Position numbers and translations under genes: made by a program
Source: Myrmaecium sp. VS I D KN 1
Taxonomy: Eukaryota > Ascomycota > Dothideomycetes > Valsariales > Valsariaceae
Direction of reading: 5' to 3'
DNA length: 64,000 bases
Assembly (NCBI GenBank): GCA_019775845.1
Contig: JADQAV010000015.1
Location: forward strand, 1,054,001 to 1,118,000
Shown: positions 34,068-45,598 of the stretch, in pieces
How positions within the stretch are numbered: the first letter of the stretch is position 1
How the letters are laid out: every line of letters begins with the position of its first letter
Notes under the pieces: generated by a model
What the model saw: the letters and a program-made list of their open reading frames with translations, nothing else
Told to the model about the DNA's origin: nothing
Databases searched by the model: none

Positions 34068-37000
34068 GATGTGGTTTGGACCGCAGTCGGGAAGCTAAGA
34101 TAGACCGAAGACCCGGTGGACGTGCGAGTTCTACCAATGATACTGAGGATACAAGGTAGCGGTGAGGCTGTTGAACATGGGTTCTTCACAGACGAGGAGG
34201 TATGACTGTATGGAAGCTAGTGGGCGAAGGGTAGGGTATATAGGCCGACGGACGGGTCGAATGCGTGATGCGTTTGCCGGAGCGGTGGAGCTTCGCGGAC
34301 GACGACCAGGGAATGTGCGGTACTCTGGTGCGGCGATGAGGGTTCCGGGGGGCGACAAGCGCTAAGGGATTCACACGTAGTAGGAGGTGTACGAGGTGGA
34401 GATAAACGAAGGTGCAAGACGATCAGAGGTCAAGGAGTCGCGCCGTCGAGGCTACGAAGAAGATGCGGCGAATGACGGGCAAGCAAGTATCCCGTGCAGC
34501 TGGCCTATCAAGGAAGAGGTGCGACAAACGGTGGAGGTCCGAACCGGGGCGGAGGTGCAGAGGCCCGGCAGGTAGGGATGGTCTGGACGAGCGATGAGAT
34601 GGAGAGATGGAAGGGAAGAATGCTCGGGCGAGGATGACTGGAGGGGAATGGGAGGCGTCGAGAGGTGAGGGCGAGGCGGGGGGGCGTGATGATTCGGATG
34701 ACGAGATAGAGAGGAGGAAGAGGAGGAGAAGAGGTGAGAGGAGGAAAGGAGATGAGGAGCAGGAGAGAGAGAGAGAGAGAGGGAGGGAGAAGGGAGAAGG
34801 GGAGAAGGGAGAGCAAGTGTGGACGAGGTTGGGAGCCTGAGGAAGCTTGGTTTCGGGGCAAGGTTGAGAGTTCACTGGCAGCTGGGTGCAGTGCAGCTGG
34901 GTGCAGTGGACTGGACTGGACTGGACTGGACGCAACTCACGCACCGCACACCACCACCTCCACTGCTCGCCGCAGGGCGGTGGACGTATCGCGCCTTATC
35001 GGACGCTTGGCACGGCCGGGGTTTAGGGGGGGCACGGGCGCAACGGGGGGCGGGCGGCGGTCAGGATAACACCCTAATGGCCACGGTGATGCCCCGAGCT
35101 CACATCCCATCCCATCCCATCGATGGCTTCAGTTCGTCTTATACTTGGAATACCTACATCCGTTAGATCCTCCTGCTGTCTGTACTGGAGAGCAGCGGGC
35201 ACGGCGGGAGAGATTCGTGAGAGTGCAGCGCAACCCGGCAGACCAGCCTAGTACCTACTGTAGCTCTCACGGCTCCACGAAGACTTGCAGCCAGGCCACA
35301 CCGAACGGGCGCGTTCTTTCAACCTACCCAGCTGCCTGATGACTCCTCGCAACAGTCGCAGATGAGCATGCTGCACGAGTGACTAGGTACTGTACCTACC
35401 TTACTCACCTCAGTAGAGATCTAGGACTGACTCCTCGACATACGATTCGGGATCAGATAAGTACATACTGGTACATGCAATAGTATGTAGTAGATCATAA
35501 ATCGTACATAGTAACTTACCGGCTCCAGTCAATACTAGTAGTAGTAAGATAACAAAGTTGTCCACTCCCAATAGTACGGCTTATATACCAACTCAGTCTC
35601 GCGTACATGAAGAACAACTAACCACCTAAGTTAAATAGCACTCTGCCATTGATCAAGTCGTTTTGGAACTTGCGCTACTGCTTCGCCGCGATAAGGCATC
35701 AGCGACAAAACCGGGTCAGGTGTCGAGCAAGCGCTTGAGGGTATTGATTTATGTAAGCGGGCACGCAAGATGACGCGACTCGCTCGACGGTGGATTATGC
35801 CATCCGCGCATAAATCATGGTGATACGGCAAGGCGACAGAATGTTTACGCCTTGTAAGCGACTACTAGTAAGGTATTTAGTAGCTAAAGTTCCACCGTTG
35901 AATCTGTAACTTTAAAGTGCTAGATAATGCATATGGCAAATACAGTACCTAACGGTACTGGCTACTGGTACCTGATACATCGGGATTAAGACTTTCCAAA
36001 TCATCATCATCGATGAAAGACTCACCCGGTGTCATCCAGCCCGGTCAGAGGGATCCGATGAATGACAGAGAAATCGGATCGTCTCCCCGATCAACGTTAA
36101 ATCATCGCAGGAACCTACGCCTTTTTTTTGATCCATCCTGGATCATGGTCATGACCTTCCCTTGAGTATTTAGTACTTACCTACTGACCGCACTCAGTTC
36201 CAGTTCCAATCTCGATGCCGATCCAATCGTCAGGGCAGGGCGTGATGTAAGCAGGCTGAAGGAACGATAAGCGGCCTCCTGGTAGTACACTAGTACTAGT
36301 AAACGGCGGGCGTGCACTTATCATGACCGCGAGCTTTATCGTGGTCGTACGACAGACACCAGGCGGTGATCGTAGGTACATACCCAGTGCCCACTCACAA
36401 GGCTGGCTGGCGAAGGTAAACAACCACTGGCTGCGCTAGGAAGACTGTACATACGGTACTGTACAAGGTACGACAGTCAAACTTATGGGGGAGAGTACCA
36501 CAAACACTATGGCCTCGTCTTCAGTCAAGCGACCGACCTGGATGACGGTGCAGAAGATGATGGATCACCGCACCCGCCCGCCTATGTATGTACAGACTGT
36601 TCGTGCATCTGTACGACTGCCTCCGTCGTCCGTGGTTCGAATGGGTCGGGTGCGGGATGGGCGGGAAACATCGAGAGGGATGGGGACCGGGGCCAGCGAG
36701 CAAGAGAATCTTTCACCCAGACTCCTACAGATACATAAGTATGCTGTAGCTTATCACGCACCGTACATCCGTGATCATGCCGTCCGCATCCCTTTCTTCC
36801 CCTTTCGCAAGTCGACAATGTCCACGATGGTGGTGAGCCACAGGTGCAGTGGTGCAGTGGTGCAGTTGCCCGGTCTTCAGGGTTCACCGGGGCGCGGCCG
36901 TCGAGTCCCCCCCCCTTCCATCCCCCCATGGCCCGCGAATCGTGGGGAAAGCTGGAGGCCCGGGGGGTTCGTGCACCTGCAGTGCCCACCTAGGCTGGTG

Positions 37001-37858
37001 CTTGCCCGCCACTCCGCCATCGGCCGCTTCTTCCCGGCTGCCGATCACCAATGGAACCATCGACAGTATTGTGTGTATAGTAGTAATTGCAGCTTGCCGA
37101 CCCGCCTCATCCGCACCTCCATTGAAGCAAGGCGAGGCGAGGCTCTCCAGCTCTAGCTCTCCCCAATGCCACATCAGTTACCTACTAGGTAGTACCTTAC
37201 AGTGCTTACCTGCCAGTGGTCATTCAAGCAAGGGCTGTCCCATTGGATCTTTCCATATACCCAGGTTCCTGCCGTCTGCCATCTGCCGTCCGCCGCCCGG
37301 AGCGAGCTGTTCTGCGGTCGGTGGTCACCCTGACACCTCGGTGACTGCATCGACAGCTCCCACCCAACCGACAAACCACAGGACGGACGGACAGCACATG
37401 TTGGTTCTCGTGCGTGCGCCCCAGACCGTGGAGAGCAGACATAGCGGGGAAACGAAGTCAAAGAGAAGAGGAGCCAAGTGTTGTTGGCGCATGGTAGGAG
37501 GTACTGACTGCACTGCACTGTATGTATACTGCATGCGTCCTGATCGGGCGAACTTTTGCCAAACATGGCTTCCCCTCCACCCTGGCCCTCAGTCTTCAAA
37601 GTTGCTTGTTGTGCCTGGGCTAGATAACACGACTGCAGTACATGTACTGCTACATAGGTCAGATGCAGTAAACCAGACAGATCGCACTGCAGCGTACAAG
37701 GACTTTTGGATCTCTATGAGCGAGCCACACACATACACACACACAAGAAAAAAAGAAACGAAACGCCGCGCGTCCTCTAAATCGCAATCCAATCCAAGCC
37801 ATTGAACGACCTCACGTCTATCGCTCCCTCTCTTGCCCAACTTCTTCCCTCTCGATGC
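34068..37858. other. 3.8-kb gene-free spacer
   Basis: The longest unannotated stretch apart from the transposon region. 34068-34940 probably includes the ATG1 leader (GA-rich on plus strand). 35380-36480 is enriched in short palindromes built from GTAC and CTAG (for example GGTACTGTACC, TACTAGTA). 36480-37850 is GC-richer with open frames on both strands, but none shows a domain, homology or credible splice structure. I see no tRNA. Confidence 0.55.
34763..34781. repeat. (GA)n microsatellite
   Basis: Short GA-dinucleotide tract in the ATG1 upstream region. Confidence 0.8.
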
Positions 37859-40750
37859 TCATAAGCGGACTCCCCGGACCAATAGCCACAGCGCCACGGG
37901 CACAATCACATTGTCGTTCCCCCCAGTGAGGACCGCCTCCATCAGGCTTGCTCCAGCGGCCGCGACGACCGCCTTACCCGCCGTCTTCGGCATCGCCCTC
38001 ACCACGTCTTCCACGCGCAACCATCCGCTCCCAAGCCCGTCATCATACGCATCTTTCCAGCCTCCCACCCCAAGCCACATCTTCGCCGCAAGCAAGCCGG
38101 CCGCGACCGCGCCTGCGAAGGCGACCGAGCCCTCCAAGCTTTTGCCTCCGGCCCACGGCCACTTCCGCCTTCCGAAGCGCCTGCCGATGAGGCTTGCAGC
38201 CGCATCCCCCATGCCGACACACACCACCCCGGCCACCATCCCCAGATCCCTGGTTTCCACCTCCCACCCGCGGAACGGCGGCGGCGCATCGACGCGGTTC
38301 ACTGCGGCCAGGCTCAGCCACAGCGGGATCGCGCAGCCGATCAGGAGGAAGATGTGGCTGACCACCACCGGGCCGCGAAGATCGCGTCCGTCCACGTACG
38401 GGGTGAGGAAGGAGGCGAGCGGCTTGGAGAGCGGTGGCAGCTGGCTGGCTCGAATGAGGTCGAGAAGGAGGAAGACAGCGAGGACGAGCGAGAACGCCAG
38501 GGCGACGAAACACGGGTCGATCGGGATGGTCGGAAGCATCATCAGCACCATCATGCCGTGAAACACTTTGCGGCGCGTGTCGACCTCAGCAATGGAGGAG
38601 AGACGGAAGACGGTAGTCATGCCGAGGACAAGAACAAGGAGGAAGTATGCGATCAGCAGGAGCCGAGTGTTGCTGGCGCCGAAGACATGGTAGCGGATTC
38701 GATCGGCACGACCCATGACATTATCCGCGGACCGATCAGCAAGCGGAACAAGCGGAATCCAGCCGTCAAGACCATGGCGTACGATCTCGAAACGAAGCCG
38801 TCGAATATCCCCAAAGAGATATCCGATCGCCCACCTGAAGGGCTCAGCACCCTCCAAAGCATGCTTCGATACAAAGGACCGGATCGGGAAGAGGATCAGT
38901 AAGGCCATAACCGCATATGCGTACGCCGCATAGGCCCACTTGCGGAAAGCAGCTTGGGCAGGTGTCAACGAGAGAAAGGTCCGTAGGGAGCTTGACTTGA
39001 TCTTCCTCTGCCGAGTCGACTCTGAAGAGACAGTATCTATGCGATATTGAGCATTCATGACGGGCAAAGTGCTACTTCGCTTTCGGTTGCACGGTGTACC
39101 ATCCAGTCCAGACACAGCAAAGTCCGGTTGCCGGGCCCGTTCCACCGCAGACCGAGGCTCTACAATCTTCGGCGAGGTTTTTTGGGGCGTACCGAGAGGA
39201 TCCACTTTCAGCAAGGATGCCCCTTTGCGTCGTGGGAAGACCAGTTCGGGACTATCCTCATCTGCGTCGCTCTCCAGTGACTGTGGCTTCATCTCCCCGT
39301 TTGCTGCAGTGATTGTTCGGGCCAGTGATTCCCTGAGGGTCCCCAAAAACGTGTTTCTAGTTTTTATCACTCTGGCAGCGCGTCTGAGCCTCCATTTAGG
39401 TATACGAGATAGGGCCACCTCCCAATGGAGGACATGTCCACAGAAGACGAAGAGACCTACACTGCCCATCCACAGTAGGCAGCTCAGTATAGTGGCCTGA
39501 GGGGTCTCGGAGAGCAACAATAAGTTGATCAGGCCTGTAGACAGCAGCTGTAGTTCCGCAGGAAGTAGACTGGTTGTGGTGAGATAATGTAACGGCGGAA
39601 TGAGTGCTCGATGGAGTGCGAAGAGCACGGCGAGCACCTCCGGATCCAAACCCTCCGGCGGAGGAAGCTTGATCATATACGGTTTCGGAGGGAATAGCGT
39701 CGCAGGTACTTCTGTATTCTGCGCAAACACCAAAGGGATGACCGTGATGAGCCAATGCGAAACGGAAATCCCGGGGCCGTGACCGTGGAAGGGTATCAAC
39801 GGTGGTGGAACGGATGCCAGTCCTAAAACACAATTAATCAAGAGAGCGCGAGGGAAGGTCCTAACCAGCGACAATGCGACTATTACTGGAAGAAAAACGG
39901 GGTACAACAAGGGCGCTGGATCGAAGGCCGAAGGGATCCGTAGGCAAGCTCGCGTTCGCTTCTCGGCTGAGCGTGATCTTTGCCAGGCATAATACAAAAG
40001 GCGAACAGGATAGAGGATGACTAGAAAAGTGACTGCAGCAGCATAACTGAGCAATTCTTTCGCGGAGTTGTCAGTACGGAACAAATCAAGTGAGAGTTTC
40101 GGCCGGTGGTTACCTCTGTGCCATTCTGTGACCACCTTCGGGTGCGCGGAACCGAGTACGGTCGCGGCTCCTATGCCAACCAAGAGAGCTAACTCGGTCG
40201 TCCTTCGCACGATCTCCGCCCGTTGTCTTTTGATATACTTCTTCTTAGCGGCCCTCGTCTCATCGTCGGTTGAAGGAGAACCTAGCGGCGAGTCCTTCCG
40301 CATCTTGAAGTATTTCCCGCCGAACTTCCTATCCCACTCCTCGACTTGCGATGGTGTGAGTGAGGGGCTGTCGTCTCCGTGGGTCGCAGAGCCAGGGAGC
40401 CTGAGGCCTTTGCGCGGACGTAGCGGAGGTGCTGGGAGTGCTTTGACCAAACCGTATGCTTCATCGTCCGCCTCCGTCCCGCTCTCGCTCGGTGATTTAT
40501 CCATGATCGCCTTTCCACCGTTGCCCGCCTGCCGTTGGTCACGGAAGGAGGGCACCCGTTCGGGACTCGGAGAGGAGGTTTCGTGCGATCCCGGGGCGCT
40601 GAGATCTGGCGGAGGACGATGGCGACGATATGGATGTGGTGAGCGCGAAAAGAATCGTAAGGCATCTACGTCGGATGACATCCCTTCCCCCTGTCTCCCG
40701 AGTGATCCATCGTCTGCGGGAATAGTGGCCTGGCGCCTGGCGGGTGTCAT
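37859..40750 (-). CDS. SEC59: Dolichol kinase
   Basis: A single exon of 963 codons. The N-terminal 150 residues are disordered and basic/Ser-rich; an in-frame alternative start (MSSDVDALRFF) lies at 40681. About fifteen hydrophobic segments follow. The C-terminal 200 residues carry the dolichol-kinase/CTP-transferase signature: DTRRKVFHGMMVLMM, then GVVCVGMGDAAASLIGRRFG, then KWPWAGGKSLEGSVAF. The enzyme phosphorylates dolichol with CTP on the ER membrane, feeding N-glycosylation, O-mannosylation and GPI anchors. Yeast Sec59 is about 520 residues, so this one is long because of the N-terminal tail and a loop of about 150 residues between membrane segments (around 480-620). Confidence 0.9.
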   Translation of the reverse strand: MTPARRQATIPADDGSLGRQGEGMSSDVDALRFFSRSPHPYRRHRPPPDLSAPGSHETSSPSPERVPSFRDQRQAGNGGKAIMDKSPSESGTEADDEAYGLVKALPAPPLRPRKGLRLPGSATHGDDSPSLTPSQVEEWDRKFGGKYFKMRKDSPLGSPSTDDETRAAKKKYIKRQRAEIVRRTTELALLVGIGAATVLGSAHPKVVTEWHRGNHRPKLSLDLFRTDNSAKELLSYAAAVTFLVILYPVRLLYYAWQRSRSAEKRTRACLRIPSAFDPAPLLYPVFLPVIVALSLVRTFPRALLINCVLGLASVPPPLIPFHGHGPGISVSHWLITVIPLVFAQNTEVPATLFPPKPYMIKLPPPEGLDPEVLAVLFALHRALIPPLHYLTTTSLLPAELQLLSTGLINLLLLSETPQATILSCLLWMGSVGLFVFCGHVLHWEVALSRIPKWRLRRAARVIKTRNTFLGTLRESLARTITAANGEMKPQSLESDADEDSPELVFPRRKGASLLKVDPLGTPQKTSPKIVEPRSAVERARQPDFAVSGLDGTPCNRKRSSTLPVMNAQYRIDTVSSESTRQRKIKSSSLRTFLSLTPAQAAFRKWAYAAYAYAVMALLILFPIRSFVSKHALEGAEPFRWAIGYLFGDIRRLRFEIVRHGLDGWIPLVPLADRSADNVMGRADRIRYHVFGASNTRLLLIAYFLLVLVLGMTTVFRLSSIAEVDTRRKVFHGMMVLMMLPTIPIDPCFVALAFSLVLAVFLLLDLIRASQLPPLSKPLASFLTPYVDGRDLRGPVVVSHIFLLIGCAIPLWLSLAAVNRVDAPPPFRGWEVETRDLGMVAGVVCVGMGDAAASLIGRRFGRRKWPWAGGKSLEGSVAFAGAVAAGLLAAKMWLGVGGWKDAYDDGLGSGWLRVEDVVRAMPKTAGKAVVAAAGASLMEAVLTGGNDNVIVPVALWLLVRGVRL

Positions 40751-41258
40751 TATCTCGTTCAGTGCGGACAGGTACGAGCGGACATGGTGGGTGCGGTGCG
40801 GTGTCGTGGTTGAGGTTTGGAATCAACGCGAGAGCGAGAAGCGAATGTCGATGTATGAGGAAGTGCGCATTCTGAGAAACAACGAGGGAACGGCACTTGG
40901 GTGAATGCCGGAAGAAACGTTTGACAGCTAACGATGGACACGAATTCACATGCGCGGGCCCTGATGGTATGACGTTCCTCTTCTTAGCCTTGCCGAGCGC
41001 CCCTAGATTACGAATACCTCAGAATAGGGGGTGGGTTGCGCGCCACCCTATTCAAACCAAGTAATCATCTAGTTCCACAAATCCCACGTTCGCTGCTTCA
41101 GAAAAGGTAGAGTAAGCCCCATTCGTGCATGCATTGAACCTGTCCTTGTATTGATTTTCAGTGTATTTGCACATGTGGAATTTTCAACGTCCCTTCGGAG
41201 CACCTGTTCTCCCTATGCGAGTAGGTAAATACCTACAGTAGGTCAATACTATCTAGCT
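40751..41258. other. Spacer SEC59 promoter / aminopeptidase 3' end
   Basis: About 510 bp between two minus-strand genes. It serves as SEC59 promoter and aminopeptidase 3' flank. No gene or clear motif is seen. Confidence 0.5.
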
Positions 41259-44200
41259 TCACTGAAGATACCCCTTCTCCTTCAACCATGCCTTCACATC
41301 CTCATTGTCTCTCTCAACCCACTGAGATTTCGCTCTGATGGCATCAAGGCTTTGCGCAAGCGCTTGATCATAACCCTTGTTGTTCTTCTTGGAGAAGAAC
41401 TCCTCGATATCCTTCATCTGGTCCTGAGTAGTAAAGCCGGATGTGCAGATCGAAACAACAGAGCTCAGCATAGAAAGACCAGGAGGAAGCTTCTTGTAGA
41501 GTTCTTCCCAGTTCTCTTTCATCCAAGCCCAGAGTGCGTTGACACCATCCTTGTGCGTACGGAGGCCGCTCAGTGGCAAATAGACATCCTGACCCTTGAC
41601 CTCATCGCTGAGAGGCAAGGATAGGGTCCGTTTGATGAGCTCAGGGGATTTAGCACGACCGATAGCTCGGAGTGCAGTGTTGCGCTCATCTGCTATCTTG
41701 GCTGTGCGGTATTCGTTGAGGATGACGTTGTACTCATCCTCGCCGCCGTAGTTCAGAACAATGGCATACACGCTGGCGCGCAGGTTAGGATGGATGGCCG
41801 ACCGATCGCCAGCTTTGAACTTGGCAAACAGATCAAAAGCTGCCTGCTTGATCTTCTCATCGCCAGCAAGACCTGCACTGCCGAAAAGCAAAGTTTTGAA
41901 CTGCTGCAGAACGTGTCCGTCGTCTTCGCTGAACTCCCAGCCGAGCTCGTGAGCCTTCTTGCCGACAAGGTCAAGCTGGAACTTCTTCAATGCATCCTTA
42001 ATCGATTCGTCCTGGAAAATCCAGGCGGAGCGGACGGTGCCGATACGTGCGCAAATCTCATCCCAGACAACGAACTCTGGCTCGGTTTTAAAGCCATCAA
42101 GCAGCGAGAGGATACCGGAGGATTTCTGATAACCGGAGGCAGCAAGAGCACCAGCATCTGCAATGCTGTTAGTTTTGCTTGAGTTTCCAAAGGTCGGCGC
42201 GTCCGGTACTTACCTGAGATCATGCCTGCTCGATCTTCCACACTCAGAAGCCCTTGCTTGGCAGCCTCTCCCAACTTCTGGAGGCGAGCTGGGGTGTACG
42301 ATGTTCGGTAGATACCAGAATGATCGGCGTTTAGCTTGAAGAAGTCTAGGTCCTTGACTGGGAAGTTCGCCTCTCTGTCATTGAGAACAAGATCTTCATT
42401 CACACCGTCCTTCGTGCGGAGGCCGAGGAAAACCGGATACAGCACCTTATCCTCTTCAGGCTTCACATCAGCCGTGCGCAGGAACCTGTTCTGCTTCACA
42501 TGAATGGAGTTGGCTTTTTCATCTTCCGTAACGGTGACCACAGGATAGCCAACATTCTTTGTCCAGATGTCCATGGTTCTCTCTACGTTTTTTCCGCTAG
42601 CATCGCTTAAAGCTGCCCACAGGTCGCCGGTTTGAGTGTTGCCATAAGCATGCTTTTTGAGGTAACGACGAATACCCTCCATGAACACATCCTCGCCAAG
42701 ATACTTCGAGATCATGCGAAGAACGCAGGAACCCTTAGAGTAGGAAATGGCGTCGAAAATTTGATTGATCTCGTCGGCACGCTTGACAGGCACTTCAATT
42801 GGATGACTACTCCTGAGAGAGTCCAGGGATAACGCGCTCTGCAGGTTATCTGTAACGTATCCTTGCCAAACCTTCCATTCGGGATAGAAAACGTTGCAGG
42901 AGTACCATGACATCCAAGTAGCAAAGCCCTCATTCAGCCACAGACCATCCCAAAAATCCATGGTGACCAAGTTTCCGAACCACTGGTGTGCAAGCTCGTG
43001 CTGTACCACTTCAGCCACCCGTTGCTTAGTGGATGCGCCGCTTGTCTTCTCGTCAAACAACAAGTCAACGACGCGGTACGTCACCAAGCCCCAGTTCTCC
43101 ATGGCTCCGGCGCTGAAGTCGGGAATTGCGACCATGTCCATCTTCGGGAGTGGATACGGGCTGTTGAAAGTCTTCTCGTAGAATTCTAAGGTCCGAGCGG
43201 CCAGGTCCAATGAGAATCTTCCATGTTCGATATCCTTGTCAGGGGTAGCGTAAACGCGAACCGGCACACGGAATTTGTTAGTCTCGATGACATTGAGTTC
43301 ACCCACGATGAAGGCCAAAAGATACGTGGACATAAGCGGGGTTTTGGCGAAGGTAACGGCTTTCTTCTTCCCTCCGGTGATGGTCGACTCAATCTCGGTT
43401 TCCTTCATGGCATCCATGTTGCTCAGGCAGGTCAAATGCTTGTCTGCGATGAGCGTGATAGTGAAATGGGCCTTCAGGGCAGGCTCGTCAAAGCAGGGGA
43501 ACGCCCGCCTGGCATCCGTGGGCTCCATCTGGGTCGTAGCAAGGTAATGCATTTTGCCATCTTTCCCTTCATATGAAGACCTGTAAAAGCCGGCCATGTT
43601 GTCGTTCAGGGTACCCGTGAAAGTCTGGATGAGCGTAGCCTTGCTGCCAGCTGGGATTGTCTCCTTAAAGGAGACTTTAGTAGTCTGCTTGTCCTCATCG
43701 TAGGTAATCTCCGGAGACGAGGCGATAGTGTTTGATCCACTTAGAACCTTGGTGGAGTTGATCTGGAGGTCAAGCGTGTTGAGGGAAATCGAGTGCGTAT
43801 CTTCGACGACATCCAGTCTGGCACGGCATCAGTAACGGGCTGGTGCTACCACGGCAGGAAATACAGCACGTACTCAATGATCACTTTACCCTCATACTTG
43901 AAGGTCTCGAGGTTTGGCTCCAGGGTCAAGTCATAGTGGACCGGCTTAACGTTCTTAGGCAAGACCTCGCGGCCCTTGGAGACATCCACCGAGGCATTCG
44001 CGGCGTCCATGCCGAACTGGTGCCTGCACATTCTCCGTTGATGGGAGCAATAACGTACTGGGTATGAGCGGTGCTTCCCGGGGCGAGAGAGGCGAGAGAG
44101 GCGGGGTGTCTGGAGCTTTATAAGAGGTGACGTGGGGCAGAGAGGTGCGGTAGATGGAGGGACAGCGGAGGCGGAGGCGGAGTTGAAGGCTCGAAGGCGG

Positions 44201-44340
44201 ACTGGGGCAATCGGCCGACTAGTAGCTGCGTACTGGTGAACGGAGGCTGCAGTCCTCAGGGCAGGGCAAACGGTCGCAGCTGGCGCGCCTCCCGCGCCGG
44301 CGATGCCAATGGCCCTTCCGGTGGGCCTGACGTACCGCAT
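41259..44340 (-). CDS. M1 zinc aminopeptidase (Aap1 type)
   Basis: Three exons (43874-44340, 42214-43817, 41259-42157) give 989 residues from ATG 44340, or 886 from ATG 44031 ([12 protein letters not shown]). The core shows the exopeptidase motif GAMENWG, zinc site HELAHQW with downstream NEGFAT, and the substrate-side YRVVDLL region. The C-terminal ERAP1-like helical domain is complete. The family removes neutral/basic N-terminal residues; yeast Aap1 (856 aa) is cytosolic and affects glycogen. The 103-residue N-terminal extension has many Arg, Ala and Ser and no acidic residue, like a mitochondrial presequence, so two starts may give two locations. The conserved part begins at [16 protein letters not shown]. 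Confidence 0.9.
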
Positions 44341-45179
44341 GGGAAGCAGGAGCAGATGATGCGGTCTGAGGCGCGCGGATTGACGCTGCACGCCTAGGAC
44401 ACGGTGAATACTCGACGAGGACGGCCTCCATCGATTTTCTTGGGCGGTCACGCTGGGCTCGGGGCATAAGGTAGGTGCCGGGGCATGCCGGAGCCGCGCG
44501 CGCCGCTGTCCACAAATGGCAAAGTTCGACATGGCTGTAAGCGAGGGCCCGTGAAATCAAAGTCTCCAACTGCTTCTTCTCCATCCCTCACATTCAACAC
44601 GCAAGCCTGTCCTCCCAGGCCTTCCGTTGCACCATGGAGGGTCCGGCTGTCCTTTTGGCGGTTACCTACTGTCTACTTGCCAGACCAAGCCTGCCGCTCG
44701 TTTGAGGCGCTCATTTCTTGTCCCTGGATGAGCTGCTATAGGTTTCGCGGCACAAGTTTTCTAAACTACTAACATCGTGACTCCCATCACCACTGTTGGG
44801 CCCCCTGATCACCGACCCCTGATCGGTACTATGCGCACATCGAGGAGCCGCTCTGCAGGCACAAGGTTACCCAGACCGGTCCATTGATCCCCGTTCCCGT
44901 CCCCGGCGCCTTCGCTGCTGCACCTCGCCAAGATGGGGGCTGACAGCAATGACCCTGTTCAAGAGGTGGAAGTAAAATTCACTTTACGTGTTGATGACCG
45001 CGATTTTGCTATACTTCACAACAACATCAATCTGTGAATTCTCTTAAAGTTTAGTTGGTGCTGTCCCGCAGCTTGTCTTATCCTGCTAAGACCTCCGCTT
45101 GCTCGAATAACCCAAACAACGCCAATGTGGAGGACCCAAGACCCAAAGAGTGCCATTCAGACGATTCCTCTCAAAGCAA
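44341..45179. other. Spacer upstream of the aminopeptidase
   Basis: About 840 bp with the aminopeptidase promoter. The frame from 44340 stays open up to 44532, but I see no reason to extend the protein. No other gene is seen. Confidence 0.5.
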
Positions 45180-45598
45180 CTAGGCAGTGATACTCACCAC
45201 TGGAGGTTGATAATCTTTCACGAGTGCTTCACTCACCATAGCAATACCTCCCGTAACCATCATCCCGAGTATAGGAGTGACAACATCGACCCGGGGCGAT
45301 CCTAATCCCTCGAAAATCACGGCAGAAGCGCTCGACGCGCGACCTGGTACTGAACTGCTGCTGTTGATGCTGGAGCTGTTTGAGAAAGAGTTCCCGGTCG
45401 TGGAGGACAGAGGCGCAAATATGGCAACTGAGTTAGTAGTCGTGTAGTTCGTCCTTGTCGGAAGGACGGCTGCGGTACTCCTACACGGCAATCAGTACTC
45501 GAACTCGGTTAAGAATCCGGAGGTGAGGCTGGGACTTACGGAGCAGCTACAGCAGCGGTGGCAAAGGCGAAGAGCGTAGTCAGGATGGTAAGCTGCAT
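45180..45598 (-). CDS. Small secreted Ser/Thr-rich protein
   Basis: Two exons (45540-45598, 45180-45480) joined GTAAGT to GTAG give 119 residues. The first exon is exactly a signal peptide (MQLTILTTLFAFATAAVAA). The mature part is rich in Ser, Asn and Thr with likely O-glycosylation (NSSSINSSSS), then a moderately hydrophobic segment (VVTPILGMMVTGGIAMV) about 15 residues before the end. The tail is not a classical GPI signal. A further GTGAGT donor just before the stop means an extra 3' exon is possible. I do not recognise a family. The matching of a signal peptide to a splice junction supports a real gene. Confidence 0.55.

Noticed and set aside
36625-36660. GGTTCGAAT motif suggesting a tRNA gene
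   Set aside because: Flanking bases do not form a T-stem and no A box lies at the right distance.
36849-37805. 318-codon open frame on the plus strand
   Set aside because: Low-complexity, rich in Pro/Ser/Cys with no domain, no splice support and overlapping frames on the other strand; it looks like a chance frame in GC-rich DNA.
43990-44050. Possible 35-41-nt intron just before the conserved part of the aminopeptidase
   Set aside because: Shorter than usual for fungal introns; the frame is open without it and ATG 44031 already gives a family-like start.
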